From Zeugodacus cucurbitae (lineage: Eukaryota > Arthropoda > Insecta > Diptera > Tephritidae), in the NCBI RefSeq assembly GCF_028554725.1, contig NC_071671.1, positions 2,019,001 through 2,083,000 of the forward strand: a stretch of DNA of 64,000 bases, given 5' to 3'. A program made the translations under genes and the position numbers. The notes beneath the pieces are model-generated. The model was not told the origin of the DNA. It saw only the letters and a program-made list of their open reading frames with translations, and searched no databases. The stretch's first letter is position 1, and every line of letters begins with the position of its first letter. Shown here piece after piece: positions 45,870 to 57,407 of the stretch.

Positions 45870-46110
45870 TACCCAAAACTGTTCCCGCTTTCATAGTACC
45901 TATATTTCAGCTAAATTTTTGTTTTAAATACCTTTTATCAGTTTTTTAAGTTTTAAATCTGCAAAATAGCAACTGTTCTCATACTCACAAAACTGTTCCC
46001 ATTCTTGATTTCTCGTTTTTCTTGTTTTAAATATCTTTATCACTACTTTGCCTTTAAAATCGTATTAATATGAACTGTTATAGTCTCCAAAAAACTGTTC
46101 CCACCTTTGC
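45870..46110 (+). repeat. CTGTTCCC motif cluster, part 3
   Basis: CTGTTCCC at 45879, 45992 and 46095 and CTGTTCTC at 45972, again preceded by A runs (AAAACTG). Surrounding sequence is not alignable to parts 1 or 2. Confidence 0.6.
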
Positions 46111-48243
46111 TTTTTTGCATTATAACACAAATACTTGTTTTATGTAATAACCATTGCAATTTTAACGGTTTCCCTCTGTTATTCGCGCATTTTTAAGCAC
46201 TACCTCCGTAAAAAATAGTCAAATTATCATACGCATCCTCTTGTATTGAAAAAAAAACACATTAATATTTCAAGGTTTTAATTAAATCACATATATTAGT
46301 CTATAAATTATAACATACTATCATAATTAGATCCTCCTTTCTGTTTTCAACATAATTATGACATTTGTATTTGCGAAAAACTTCATTGTATCAATACAAA
46401 GCTCTTTGGATGGTATTTCTACGGTTTAGATATTTACAATAAAGCAATATTGAAAGCTTGCAATTTTATGCAATACAAAATTAAACAATAATTTGCTGTG
46501 TATTGTTCACTTTTTTGGCAGAGGAGCCGAATGACAACTGTATAACCTTAAAAAGCGATGAATGAATTTGTGCGAACAAAAAAGAGACAAGCGGATAAAT
46601 GAAAACAAGGGAAACACAAACGAAGTAGAGAAGAGAGCTTTGCAGATAAAAATCGGCAATTACCTTGGTAAAATGTTGTAGGTGTTGACGCGTAATGCAA
46701 GCTGCAAGGCAATGTTTATTTTTTTGCGGCTGACATAAATAAATACCAAACATTCACACGCGCTGGAGCTGGCGCTGTTGTGAAACACACACAAAATTAA
46801 TTATTTTTGAAATACACCAGCGGCTGACACATATGACTTCGCAATAAAGCTGTTGACAGGCTTAAGCGAAATTCAATTAGAAAATATTGTCGCATGCCAT
46901 AAAATGACGTGGTTTTTGCACACATGCGAGTAATTTTTATTTATGGCCAAAGTAAATAAACACTTAGCTGCTTATACAACATAAACTCTAATCATCACTG
47001 CGCCAAAATCTTTTATGAAACTTTAGCGCCCACGGCTGACACGGCTGGTGAGAAACATCCGCCAAAGACGTCGCAACTCCTCACACCAGCTGCGGGTTCA
47101 TTGAAAAACAGCACAGCATTCCACCAAAGCGATTGCACCGAAATTAGCATCGCACATTTTTTTATGGCCAGCAAGCAGCAAGTGAGTGGCAGCCATGCCC
47201 AGCAGCACAGGCATGTTGCAGCAACAAGTTGCAATACAAGAAAAGCCAACGAGTAGCGAACCGCCAACAACCTGTAGACCTGGCTAGACGGCGGCAACTT
47301 TCCATTTTCAATTTTCGTACAGATTTTTCACCAACAACAGCAGCAACAACAACAAAAAAGTGTGTAAACAACAGCAGCACAAAAACCAGCCAACGAAAAC
47401 GACTTTTCATTTTTATGAATCGCCGCCTGTTATGCGGCTAAAAATGTTGTTAGCCAACTGTTGTTGTTGCTATTGTTGTTGTTACTATTGTTGTTGTTGT
47501 TGCAATTTTGTTATTACCAATGTTGTGTTAGTTGTTGATTTGCTGTTGTTAGCAATTTTTATTGCCAATTCGGAAAATTGCATACGCAAGCCCCAAGTGC
47601 CAAACAAGTGACTCGCCTGAGCCGAGCCGAGCCGCGATCACCTCTAAGCCTCTACTATGTCGGCTTATTCCGTCAACAAGCAAATAATAAATTGCACGGC
47701 GTTAAGGCGAAAAGCCAAATAACTTGTTGTCCGTCTGCGTCTGCTGCTGTTGCTGCTGCGTGTTGCAGCAACTTGCATTTTCATCTTCTCACTTTTCAAA
47801 TTTATGACCGCGCGCACAATTTTAGCAGACAAATTTTCCTGTCTGCCAAGTGTCGTGTGCGGGCCACTTTTAGCGATTATGTCTGTGACTGCGACTGCGA
47901 CTACAGCCTGTCCAACGCATCTCCTTGGGGATAGTTTGTGTATTTTTATTGCTTTTATTTGATTGCTGTCTTTTGTTGCGTTGTTGTTGTTGCCTTAAAT
48001 ATTATTGCTTATTTGACGATGATTTTCCTTTCACAAAATTTGTAATCGCTTTCGTTTAGGTTTTTTCGCGGTGATTTTGTTTTTGTAGCTAGTAAAGTAG
48101 TGAAAATCACATTTTTCCACAATGTTTATTATGTTGCATTGCTGCTGCTGGCCAACCGGTTGTTGCAAGCTGCATTCACTTGTATAGCTTCATAAATTTG
48201 TGTTGAAATGAAAGCGAAATTTCGCAACGCTCATGACAATTTG
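46111..48243. other. mostly non-coding stretch with one candidate exon
   Basis: AT-rich to 46750, then GTT/CAA and GCTGCT microsatellite-rich sequence (47330-47370, 47455-47505, 47730-47760). Frames of 70-118 codons are low-complexity. Only the candidate exon 46664-46753 is noted. Confidence 0.4.
46664..46753 (-). CDS. candidate first coding exon, unknown protein
   Basis: ATG at 46753 opens exactly 30 codons (starting MFGIYLCQPQKNKHCLAACI, ending TRQHLQHFTK), followed by the donor ACCAAG-GTAATTG (donor G at 46663). Cys-rich, no family recognised, and no partner exon found. Could be chance. Confidence 0.2.
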
Positions 48244-48245
48244 TA

Positions 48246-49175
48246 AAGGGTGATTTTTTAAGAGCTTGATAACTTTTTTTAAAAATTTGCAAAATCTCAT
48301 CGGTTCTTTATTTGAAACGTTAGATTGGTTCATGACATTTACTTTTTGAAGATAATTTCATTTAAATGTTGACCGCGGCTGCGTCTTAGGTGGTCCATTC
48401 GGAAAGTCCAATTTTGGGCAACTTTTTCGAGCATTTCGGCCGGAATAGCCCGAATTTCTTCGGAAATGTTGTCTTCCAAAGCTGGAATAGTTGCTGGCTT
48501 ATTTCTGTAGACTTTAGACTTGACGTAGCCCCACAAAAAATAGTCTAAAGGCGTTAAATCGCATGATCTTGGTGGCCAACTTACGGGTCCATTTCTTGAG
48601 ATGAATTGTTCTCCGAAGTTTTCCCTCAAAATGGCCATAGAATCGCGAGCTGTGTGGCATGTAGCGCCATCTTGTTGAAACCACATGTCAACCAAGTTCA
48701 GTTCTTCCATTTTTGGCAACAAAAAGTTTGTTAGCATCGAACGATAGCGATCGCCATTCACCGTAACGTTGCGTCCAACAGCATCTTTGAAAAAATACGG
48801 TCTAATGATTCCACCAGCGTACAAACCACACCAAACAGTGCATTTTTCGGGATGCATGGGCAGTTCTTGAACGGCTTCTGGTTGCTCTTCACCCCAAATG
48901 CGGCAATTTTGCTTATTTACGTAGCCATTCAACCAGAAATGAGCCTCATCGCTGAACAAAATTTGTCGATAAAAAAGCGGATTTCACATTTCGAACCGAA
49001 CACTGATTTTGGTAATAAAATTCAATGATTTGCAAGCGTTGCTCGTTAGTAAGTCTATTCATGATGAAATGTCAAAGCATACTGAGCATCTTTCTCTTTG
49101 ACACCATGTCTGAAATCCCACGTGATCTGTCAAATACTAATGCATGAAAATCCTAACCTCAAAAAAATCACCCGT
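48246..49175 (-). mobile_element. Tc1/mariner element, family C copy 2 (both ends present)
   Basis: Ends ACGGGTGATTTTTT (right, read on minus) and AAGGGTGATTTTTT (left) with TA on both sides (48244-48245 and 49176-49177). 930 bp, shorter than the roughly 1.3 kb of intact mariner-type elements. It shares the internal deletion of 41137-41938. Confidence 0.92.
48339..49062 (-). pseudogene. mariner-type transposase, internally deleted (copy 2)
   Basis: Same layout as 41250-41946. The helix-turn-helix start at 49062 (MNRLTNEQRL) is cut short by the deletion junction, and the catalytic half is in another frame (48959-48339) with FSDEAHFW, WFQQDGATCHTA and SCDLTPLDYFLWGY. One visible substitution (GGIIRPYFF for GGIIGPYFF) and a complete natural C-terminus (LRRSRGQHLNEIIFKK) that copy 1 has lost. 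Confidence 0.9.
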
Positions 49176-49556
49176 TATTTGAAGGCAGGAATAGTGGGTT
49201 TTAATTGTCTTTTATGTACAAATTTTCGATATTTTCGATTTAGAAAGTGATCTACTGATATTCAATTCGATCAAATTTATCCGAATGGATATGAAATGAC
49301 CTCCGGACACTTATTTTGACTTCAAAAATACCGTAAATGGTATCTTTCTACTTTTTAACCCGGAAACTAAAAACCGGAGGCAATTTCAAATCATTCCAAT
49401 TCCGAAAATGTTGATATATTCGAAACAGAATTCAAATATTTTCTAATAATCGATAACTTATAGTCATGGATAAATTATATATATTTCTCGATCTTTTGTT
49501 CAGTTGGTTAATAGTAGCAAAATCTTAAAAATAAACGCCTCTCTAAAGTTAAGTTT

Positions 49557-49925
49557 CGAGATGTGTTCAAAAACTAATGGAAATTGTAAAATTTGAAATT
49601 CTATGGGTTTGGTTGATCTTCGTTGCTTGTTCGTAAATTCTTGACCAAAAGTACTTGGTCAGAAGTGATTTTCAATTCATTCCGATTCCGAAAAAAGGTT
49701 CCGTTTTCAAGTAGTTGCAATAATCGATAACTTATAATCATCGATTAAAATGGTTCTCCCCCAGTTTATTTTGTTGGCTGATTCATACTAAAAGAAATGC
49801 TGTCAAAATTGTATATTAACGAATAGGAACTATTTTGAAACCAACAACATTAATGTAATCGAATGAATAATTTTTTTTTTTTTTTTTTAAAACGAAAATT
49901 CCCGTTATTTTTTGAACACACCTCG
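49557..49925 (+). mobile_element. mariner relic, family B copy
   Basis: CGAGATGTGTTCAAAAACTAA at the left and GTTATTTTTTGAACACACCT ending CG next to TA (49926-49927) at the right. Near 49800-49860 a decayed plus-strand C-terminus is readable, ACTATTTTGAAACCAACAAC (YFET-N), equivalent to YFEGDN in the copy at 4065. Confidence 0.75.
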
Positions 49926-49927
49926 TA

Positions 49928-50630
49928 GTTTCCAAAAACCCAAAATCTACCACTTCTCTATAATTATAAAAAATTATAATGCATTAGACACTAATTGCAA
50001 TGAAACTTCAAATTAATTTCCTAAAATTATTAATTTATTTCGCATTGCACCCGAAAAGTGTTGCCTCATCATCATCATCGGCAAACAAAAGGAAGATCTC
50101 AAATTTGTTATTTGTATATTTGTACTCAATCGAATCACGCGAATTAGAGTAAATTGCTGCTTCCGCAAATCAGCTGAAGCGTAAATATCGGCTGCCAATC
50201 AGTCAGCCAAGCAAACAATTCAACATTTCATTTCCGTTTCGCTGGTTGAATAGGAAATTGCACCAAACGAGTAGCAACGCCGATGACGACGTGCGTTTCT
50301 GACACCAATCGAGTGAGTGAATGGTTGAACGGGTGAATGGAAACTGGGTGAATGTAATTAGCGACCTCAATAGGCGTATGCCTGCCAGCTATGTGTATTG
50401 ATTGCTTGAAAGCGAAAATTAAAAATAAAAAAAAAGAATACAAAAAATTTCAAAATAAAAAATTAATTTAAAATAAAAAAAAAAAGAAAATAAAAAATGG
50501 AAAAATAGAAAATTAAAAATTAAAAAAGAAAAAATGAAGAATGTAAACCTCTAGGCATATTCTAATCACACCTGCAACGCATGTCAAGTTTTACTAATTA
50601 TTTTTTGTAATTTTCTCTCTTTATTTGCAG
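49928..50630. other. non-coding stretch, acceptor at its end
   Basis: A-rich 50400-50530. The last 45 bases form a splice acceptor: branch-like ACTAAT at 50593-50598, a pyrimidine tract and TTTGCAG ending at 50630. Confidence 0.5.
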
Positions 50631-50676
50631 GTGAGCGCAACGAATCACCACATAATTCATTGCTATTTAAACAGTT
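50631..50676 (+). other. 46-nt microexon or recursive splice site
   Basis: A strong acceptor (ACTAAT, then TTTTCTCTCTTTATTTGCAG) is followed immediately by GTGAGC, an acceptor-donor fusion as in fly recursive splice sites. A second donor GTGAGTATA begins at 50677. As an ordinary exon the 46 nt are open in two of three plus frames; one reads ERNESPHNSLLFKQ, which looks like protein. Either reading implies a plus-strand transcript with long flanking introns. The host gene cannot be named. Confidence 0.5.
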
Positions 50677-51188
50677 GTGAGTATATACTATAGGTTTTTA
50701 AGTCATTCGATATTTATTACTAAATTCTTCTTTGCTAGTTTTAGTTATTCTTTAACTGTGCTTAGCATATTTCACATATTTGCTGTCAAAGCGGCCTTAG
50801 TCGCTTGTTGTCCACTCAAAAATGCCAAATTATAGCCACTCAAACATAAATACTTATACTATCTCATACCTTCGCTTCAACGCTGTACCGTTAATTTCTG
50901 CATTCAAATGCCAGTCGCACTGTCTACTCGGCTGCCTTCGTCAGTTCAGTTAATTTTGGCGCTGCTGCATCAAGGTTAACTACATTTCGGCGCAAGAAAC
51001 AAATATTTTGCCTCATTTTGGCTTTGTTTATCATTCACTTCTAATGTGCATTGATTGCCTGAGCAACAGGGAGAGAGAGCTACAAACTGAAACCACAAAG
51101 ACAAGCAATTCGAAAGCGCAACAACCTAATTGATTACTGACTAATGGTGATTTAGTATGGCAGTGAGCAGTTAAGTGTAAACTAAGTA
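50677..51188. other. non-coding stretch
   Basis: Downstream of the putative microexon. No gene or repeat recognised. Confidence 0.45.
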
Positions 51189-51356
51189 CAGTGTTGGGCA
51201 TGAAAATAGTACAACTCTGATAAAATTTTAATTTATTGAAAATTAATAAATATTTTTTTTCAATTTTAATTTCCAGCTTAATGGATTTTATAATTTTTTC
51301 TCTGAATATTAATTTTTTTTTATATATTACCTCTTCTATTACTTTGCCCAACACTG
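51189..51356. mobile_element. Tc1-type MITE, 168 bp
   Basis: Inverted ends CAGTGTTGGGCA (51189) and TGCCCAACACTG (to 51356) with TA on both sides (51187-51188 and 51357-51358). CAGTGTTGG is the usual start of Tc1-like inverted repeats. The core is A/T-rich, with no coding. Confidence 0.8.
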
Positions 51357-51358
51357 TA

Positions 51359-53639
51359 AAACCATGCACGCTATCTCTAACTTCGCACCCTATTTCTAAT
51401 TTGGCATTTTGCCCTGCTAATGCCGCAGCTATTGTTGGCGTTGGAGTGCTAATTGTTGTTAAAAACATTGAACTTGAACCTTATCTTGCATACAAATTTC
51501 GTTATTCACAATTATGCTGCAGCCCTATTATATACAAGTATGTTTCTGTAGATTGAGTATATGAAATAGTTGCTGAAATACTCGTAAAGAGGTTAATCGT
51601 TCAGGTTTTTCTTGTTATTGTACATTTGCAACCTACATTTTGACATTATTTCTAAGCAAAGCCGAATAGGCTATATACGGTGTTGCTAGTATTATTAATC
51701 ATTTAGATAAATTGTTGATTTTTTGTTATAAAATGAAAATTATTACTGAAAGCTGTGTAAGATCAGTAGGACAAAATGTCAGCAAATTGTGTCTTAAAGT
51801 GATTACCATTGCTTAAAAGCTTTCACTTGTTGTGTCGAGAGAAATTTTTCTTTATTGTCAAAAGCTCTATTTCATATTTGCTACATATTTCTAAGACAAA
51901 ATATTAGAAAAAGCTTTCACAGTATATTTAATATTTAAATAACGAAAGCTTTTTCTTTCACTTTGAGCTTTAATTTTATTTTGGCAAAATTTTTAAAATG
52001 AAAGCTCAATATTTCTAAGATATTTATATAAAATATTTTTAAATATGCTTAATCTCATTACATTTTTATTTATATAATCGCCTTACTGAGCTTTCAGTAG
52101 TAAAACATGTGCTTTCATAGACCTAATGCTTACAACCGCTTTTCTGACCTTTGAGCACAAAAAGCTCAATTTGAGCTTTCAGTAGTAAAATGTAAGCTTT
52201 CATATGCTGAAAGCTTTCATTTCTAATAAGTGTATTTTCGCAAATGAAGTCTTCATTGACTACATGTGAAGTCATATGCAAATTACGTCGGCATAATGAA
52301 ATTAATATTATGATCATTTGCAATTTGAATATGTTTTTCGCCTTATACAACCGCATGAGGTGAATTTTAAATGCGAAATTTTGTTTCATTTTGCTTTTTT
52401 TGTTTTAACAAACAGATAAAAATAATAATTTATACAGCCGACATGTAGCTGTAGCGTAACGGGCTTTATATAGCTGTAAACTACTACGACAATAAAAACA
52501 ACACAAATGTCGTCGCTTCGGCGATAGAGTAGAGAGGTAAATGTTTTGCAGCGCGACGTGTTGGTCAGCGCCAAATATTGGCAAAACGTTAAATCGATTT
52601 TATATAAATGTGTGCCAAAGCTGATTGGAATTCTTTTATTATGCAAACGCGTATAAAAGTCGTAAATTGCAGAAGCAGAAGCAATCGAAATGGATGAAAC
52701 TCGAGCAACAACAGCAATGATGTTGATAAAAAAATTCGCATAGCAGTAAAAATAGTTGTTTCAAATTGTTGTTGTTTTTAAATTTAATGAAAAAATTTGG
52801 GTTGCTCAAAGCGACTGCTTGCCGACTGATCGGCCGCTTTGCAACTGCACTGACGCCAAAATGATTTGTTAAACCTAAATAACAACGCCAAATTGTGGCA
52901 AATAAATTACAAAAACAAAAAAATTATAAAAAAAACAGCACACAATGAAAAGAAAACGTTCACCAACACCATTCATCGGTGTTCGACAATCGACAAATAA
53001 CATTCTGCATTCAACATTCAACATTCGACATTCACCATGAACAACAGCCGCACCGTTGTACAAATAATGTGTGGCCTTTTAACAATATTTTATGTGTTCT
53101 TCTCACATTTCTTTTGTCTGCGCTTCTTTCGTTGTTCATGTTCTGTTTTGTGCGCATGCGTGCGCTCTTGTGTACGCACAATTGTGTTGACTTAGCTGCG
53201 CTCTTAATTTATGTCAAAATACTGTAAAAGCGAATGTGTGACTAAAACGGCCACACAACTAAGCTACCGAATGCGCCTATAATTCGACACACAATCGAAG
53301 TGGCGACTGCAAAATAATTTGTTTTTATTTGCTGTTTCTTTTTTTGCGGCGAGAAGAGAAAATGTAAGCTGTTTTTAATCATTTGTAGCCAAGCTGGTGG
53401 CTATTTCATCATTAATTCATTTGTTTTGAAATATGAAATTTGCATTATTTCTGGTGTGAAAGCTTCATAAAAGCACGAAGGAAATTTTAGCGTAAAAGAT
53501 CGGAAACTCGAAATTGCTTGAACATTTTGAATACATATAAAAGATAACAATGAATTAATTTAAATTTTTTATGCAATTTCTGCAAAAGCTTTACATTCCA
53601 GCAAGCTTTTATGTAGCTTAAAGCTTAAAACACCATTCA
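51359..53639. other. non-coding stretch
   Basis: Holds many GAAAGCTTT/AGCTTTCA blocks at 51820-52220 (degenerate short-period repetition) and ACATTC micro-repeats near 53005-53035. An open minus-strand stretch at 51360-51468 is interrupted by the MITE at 51189-51356. No gene called. Confidence 0.4.
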
Positions 53640-53958
53640 TATTAGGTCTACAACATTGCTTCCGCCGTTTTTTTGTAAATTTAAGGCTTTTTTCACTTAG
53701 GACAGCCTCACCGTTCGTATCCTAAGGCATTCGATGAGCCTCAGCCGCGCTTTTCTCGGAATTAAAAAAGAAAAGCAAAATTTCCCGCAAATGTCGAGAA
53801 TTCGGCTCAAAAGTGTCATTTTCAGTTGAGAATAAGTTTGGGATGCAAACAGATCTCTACAAATATTTTGTTGGGTTCATGTTGACACAAATGTCCAAGA
53901 TCGATATAAAACGATTTAATCGATTTAATCGACCAGTGCTTGACCCTAGAGACATATT
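53640..53958 (-). mobile_element. MITE, family D copy 3 (one end lost)
   Basis: Starts ATTAGGTCTACAACATTGCT and follows the family in inverted orientation (TTTCCCGCAAATGTCG, GTTTGGGATGCAAACAG, CTTGACCCTAGAGACAT), then breaks before the second inverted repeat. Contains a short local duplication CGATTTAATCGATTTAATCG. Confidence 0.75.
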
Positions 53959-54172
53959 ATATGACAGAACCGCAATTAAGCTTTAGTAAAAGTTTAGTAC
54001 CATTTGTAAATTCTTTATCCTTTCTAAAAAGCTATTTTAAGTTCATAGAAAGCTTTAACATAGAGCTTTAACCTACGAAATGCTAAGCATGCTTCAAATC
54101 CAGAACACTCTACATTGTAAATTTATCGTCATGTTTGCTTTATTAGTCAAAGCGCCTTCTCTGATTAAGTTT

Positions 54173-54206
54173 CTTCTTCTTCTTGACTGGCGTAGACACC
54201 GCCAAA
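54173..54206 (-). mobile_element. 34-bp truncated retroposon with 12-bp target duplication
   Basis: Direct repeats CTGATTAAGTTT at 54161-54172 and 54207-54218 flank a 34-bp insert that on the minus strand reads GGCGGTGTCTACGCCAGTCA followed by (AAG)n. A 3' tail of AAG repeats and a perfect target duplication mark an extremely 5'-truncated LINE or SINE. Confidence 0.75.
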
Positions 54207-54218
54207 CTGATTAAGTTT

Positions 54219-54878
54219 AGTTGATTTATTTTTAATTACAGTTAAATGTGACAGTTGTATTTAAAAGATTCAAAAAAGCTCTAGAGACATCAAAAATTTG
54301 TTTTATTGACGAACCAATAAATCACTCAGTTTTTTATAATAAAAAAATCTCAAATTCCATCACTACTATGTAAGCAGCTTCAAGCGATTTTTATTGCTTC
54401 ACCCAATTGTTGCAACAAAATGCTTAATTGCAGCACTCGTAAAAGCTTTTTTTTCATTTCTTGTTATGTTTTTTAAGTGCCCATTTAACTTTTTATGCAA
54501 CACACACATTTTTTATTATTATTTGCTTTTGAGGATTTCTTCTCACTTCACGACGTGTGTGTTTTGAGCCCTTTTGAGCTATCTTTTTTTCTCGCTCCAA
54601 ATATTTGATATGTTAATGCAATCGCCATAATGACTTTAGAGGTAACGCGTCTGTGTGTGTTTAGGACATACATGTAGTTGTTACTGTTGTTGTTGTACGC
54701 ATTAGCTGTCAGTCTCTACGAAAAAAATTTGTATTATTTCCAAAGCTGCAAGCTGCAACATCAAAATTTAGTTGTAAATTGAGTTGAAGGTGATTTATAA
54801 TGATTATCGCATTTTGTACACATTGAAGGCCGATCAAGTTTGTCGCTTAAGTCTTTAGTTGTTTATATCTGAAGTGTT
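54219..54878. other. non-coding stretch
   Basis: AT-rich, with a GTT run near 54680. Nothing recognised. Confidence 0.5.
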
Positions 54879-55590
54879 GTATATTAAGTTTGTCACGAAG
54901 TTTGTAACACCCAGAAGGAAGCGTCGGAGGCCCTATAAAGTACTATAAAGTAAATGATCAGTATGTTGAACTGAGTCGATTTAGCCATGTCCGTCTGTCT
55001 GTCTGTCTGTATATATACGAACTAGTCCTTCAGTTTTTAAGATATCGTTTTGAAATTTTGCAGATGTTATTTTCTCTTCAAGAAGCTGCTCATTTGTCGG
55101 AACTGCCGATATCGGACCATTATATCATATAGCTGCCATACAAACTGAACGATCGGAATCAAGGGCTTGTATGGAAAACTTCCGCATTTTACAACATATC
55201 TTCACAAAATTTGGTCTGAGTTATTTCTCATAGAAATAATTTAATCTCCGAAAAAATTGTTCAGATCGGTTCACTATAACATATAGCTGCCATACAAACC
55301 GAACGATCGGAATCAATGGCTTGTATGAAAAACTTCCGCATTTTACTACATATCTTCAAGCAATCTGACATAGATTACTGCTTAAGGTAATAATATAATC
55401 TCCGAACAAATTGTTCAGATCGGTTAACTATATAATCTTAATGCTACTAGCAAACAACCCGGCTAAAAAGAATAAGTAAAATGGTTTTCTTTTTTTTTAC
55501 TCACTTTTTCTTACATCTTAGATTTGCTTAAACACATAGTTACTAAAAAAATGCACCTGTGAAGGGTATATTAACGTTTTTTCTTGTTTT
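54879..55590 (-). repeat. dispersed repeat family A, copy 3
   Basis: Inverted relative to 1754 and 7981. It holds the same blocks (CCTGTGAAGGGTATATTAACG at its right end, GTCCGTCTGTCTGTCTG microsatellite, CTTCTGGGTGTTAC complement). The ACTTCGG/CCGAAGT hairpin found at the end of the other two copies is missing here. Confidence 0.87.
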
Positions 55591-57407
55591 TCAAATATTT
55601 ATGAAGGTGTTGGCTTAATTGCGTACAAGACATGTTTGTAGATTCTTTAAAAAGCTAAAAAAAATATTAGCTTTTGAAATCGTAAATCAGAGGAAAATGG
55701 TCTGATTTTAGAAATTATTGAGGAGAACTATTTTAGGTGAAAACAACATTACAGTATATTAAAGCTCCCCCAAAAATCTATATTCGAAAAATTTATGATT
55801 TTTTTGCTTTTATGTATGAAAAATCATCTCAAACCAACAACAAATTTACTCAAGTTGTTTTCATCAAGCAAAAATTAGGTTAGATTTCACTTCAGCCACA
55901 ACCACAACCACTACCTGTGCTCTTTCGCTTACATTGTATCAAGCTGTCACCTCTTTCATACTCCATGATAGTAAATTATGCTATCTTATCAGCGACGCTA
56001 GCAAACGAGTCACCATTACCAGCATGGTAACCATGCAAAACAACGGCAACAACTCACAGACAGTTATGCAGGCAACAAGCGTTGGCCAGACAGGCGGCTA
56101 GTGGCTGCAACGCCATCTTCATCATTTGTGTCAGTTGTACGCAATAATCAAAATCGATCAAATTTTTATCTAAACAGGAAGAATTCAATAACAACGCCAG
56201 CGATGGCAACAAAGCGGATAGAGGAGAGGCAAAAGTTAGCAGAAAGCCAAGCACATATAAATACCAACAACAACAAGTCAGCAAAGGCATGACAAAATAA
56301 AAGTAAATGTCGAAGCGTGTGTGGAAAAAAACGTCTAGGCTGCCTGCAAGGCCTGGCTTCCCGCCTTTTCTGCTACACTGTAGTACATATGTATGTGTGT
56401 GTGTGTATGCGCCAAATCACAGCAGACACAAATCACTAAGATTATTTGTTGCTTGCTGCTACTGTTTGCGCCAGCAGCAGTGCACACACACACACATGCA
56501 TATTGCGCTTTGAATTTTTAATATTTTTACTTGCAACAAAAAGTGGCAATAGACAGCAGAGCGCAAGGAGTGTGCCTGCTGCCTTAGCTTTTGTTGCAAG
56601 TGTGTGTGTTTGTGTGTTGCTTAGCCACTTTGGGCCTTAAGGCCATAAACCACTGCAATAACTGCAACTAAAACAACAACAATAATAGCAATAACCGAGT
56701 GTGGCAACCAAAACAACAAATGACGACCAGCCAGGCCAGCGTGCCAGTAGCTGCTGCTTGCAACAACAGTAGCACCATCAACATTGGCAACTCTAATGAA
56801 ATTCCATTTAGGGTCTAACATGCTGCCACAAAAGGCGGTTTCGCTTTCGCCTGAAATGGACGAAACGCGCAAAAGAATATAAAATGAAGCGCTTTATTGG
56901 CGACTGCTGAGGCCAACGGTTGACTAAAGCACTAAAGTGCAAAAGCAGCAAAAGGAATTCGCAGGTTTGCTGCAGTTCGCTGGCTTGTTGTTTTTGTCCT
57001 TGTTGTTGTGCTTGCTGAGATTTTCTGCTTTTTTTTGCAAAACTGCAATAAGTCTCGCGTGCTGCTTGGCTTGTGTGTTGATTTACTACTCTTTTTGTTG
57101 TTGTTGTTGCGAATATTTTTATTTCAAACTGTACATAAATCATTTTTACGTTCGAGGTTTGGCTAAAATAGCCTTTTATTTTGTAATTTCTGGTAGTTTT
57201 TAGTGTTATTTTTATTTTCGAAATTTTCTGAATTTAAATTTGAGAGTTTGTACAATAATTTTGCACTCAGCTGTACTTTGTTGATACAAAGAAAGGTTTG
57301 TATACTTAAAAATGTAAATTTTAAAGCTAAAAAAATTAAATAATTTTCAAAAATTGCTACAAAAGAGTTTTCAAATGTCTGTAGACACACATAGTTATAT
57401 ATTGTGT
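55591..57407. other. non-coding stretch
   Basis: CA/TG microsatellites near 56385-56405, 56480-56495 and 56600-56615, CAA/GTT runs near 56670 and 57095. Frames of 60-111 codons are low-complexity. A 25-codon ATG frame at 56024 is too short to judge. Confidence 0.45.

Noticed and set aside
47578..47934. 118-codon plus frame
   Set aside because: No ATG start, contains translated GCTGCT/TTG tracts, contradictory overlapping frame.
56018..56045. Palindromic GCATGGTAACCATGC as an RFX X-box
   Set aside because: Half-sites are too far apart and one base is off consensus.
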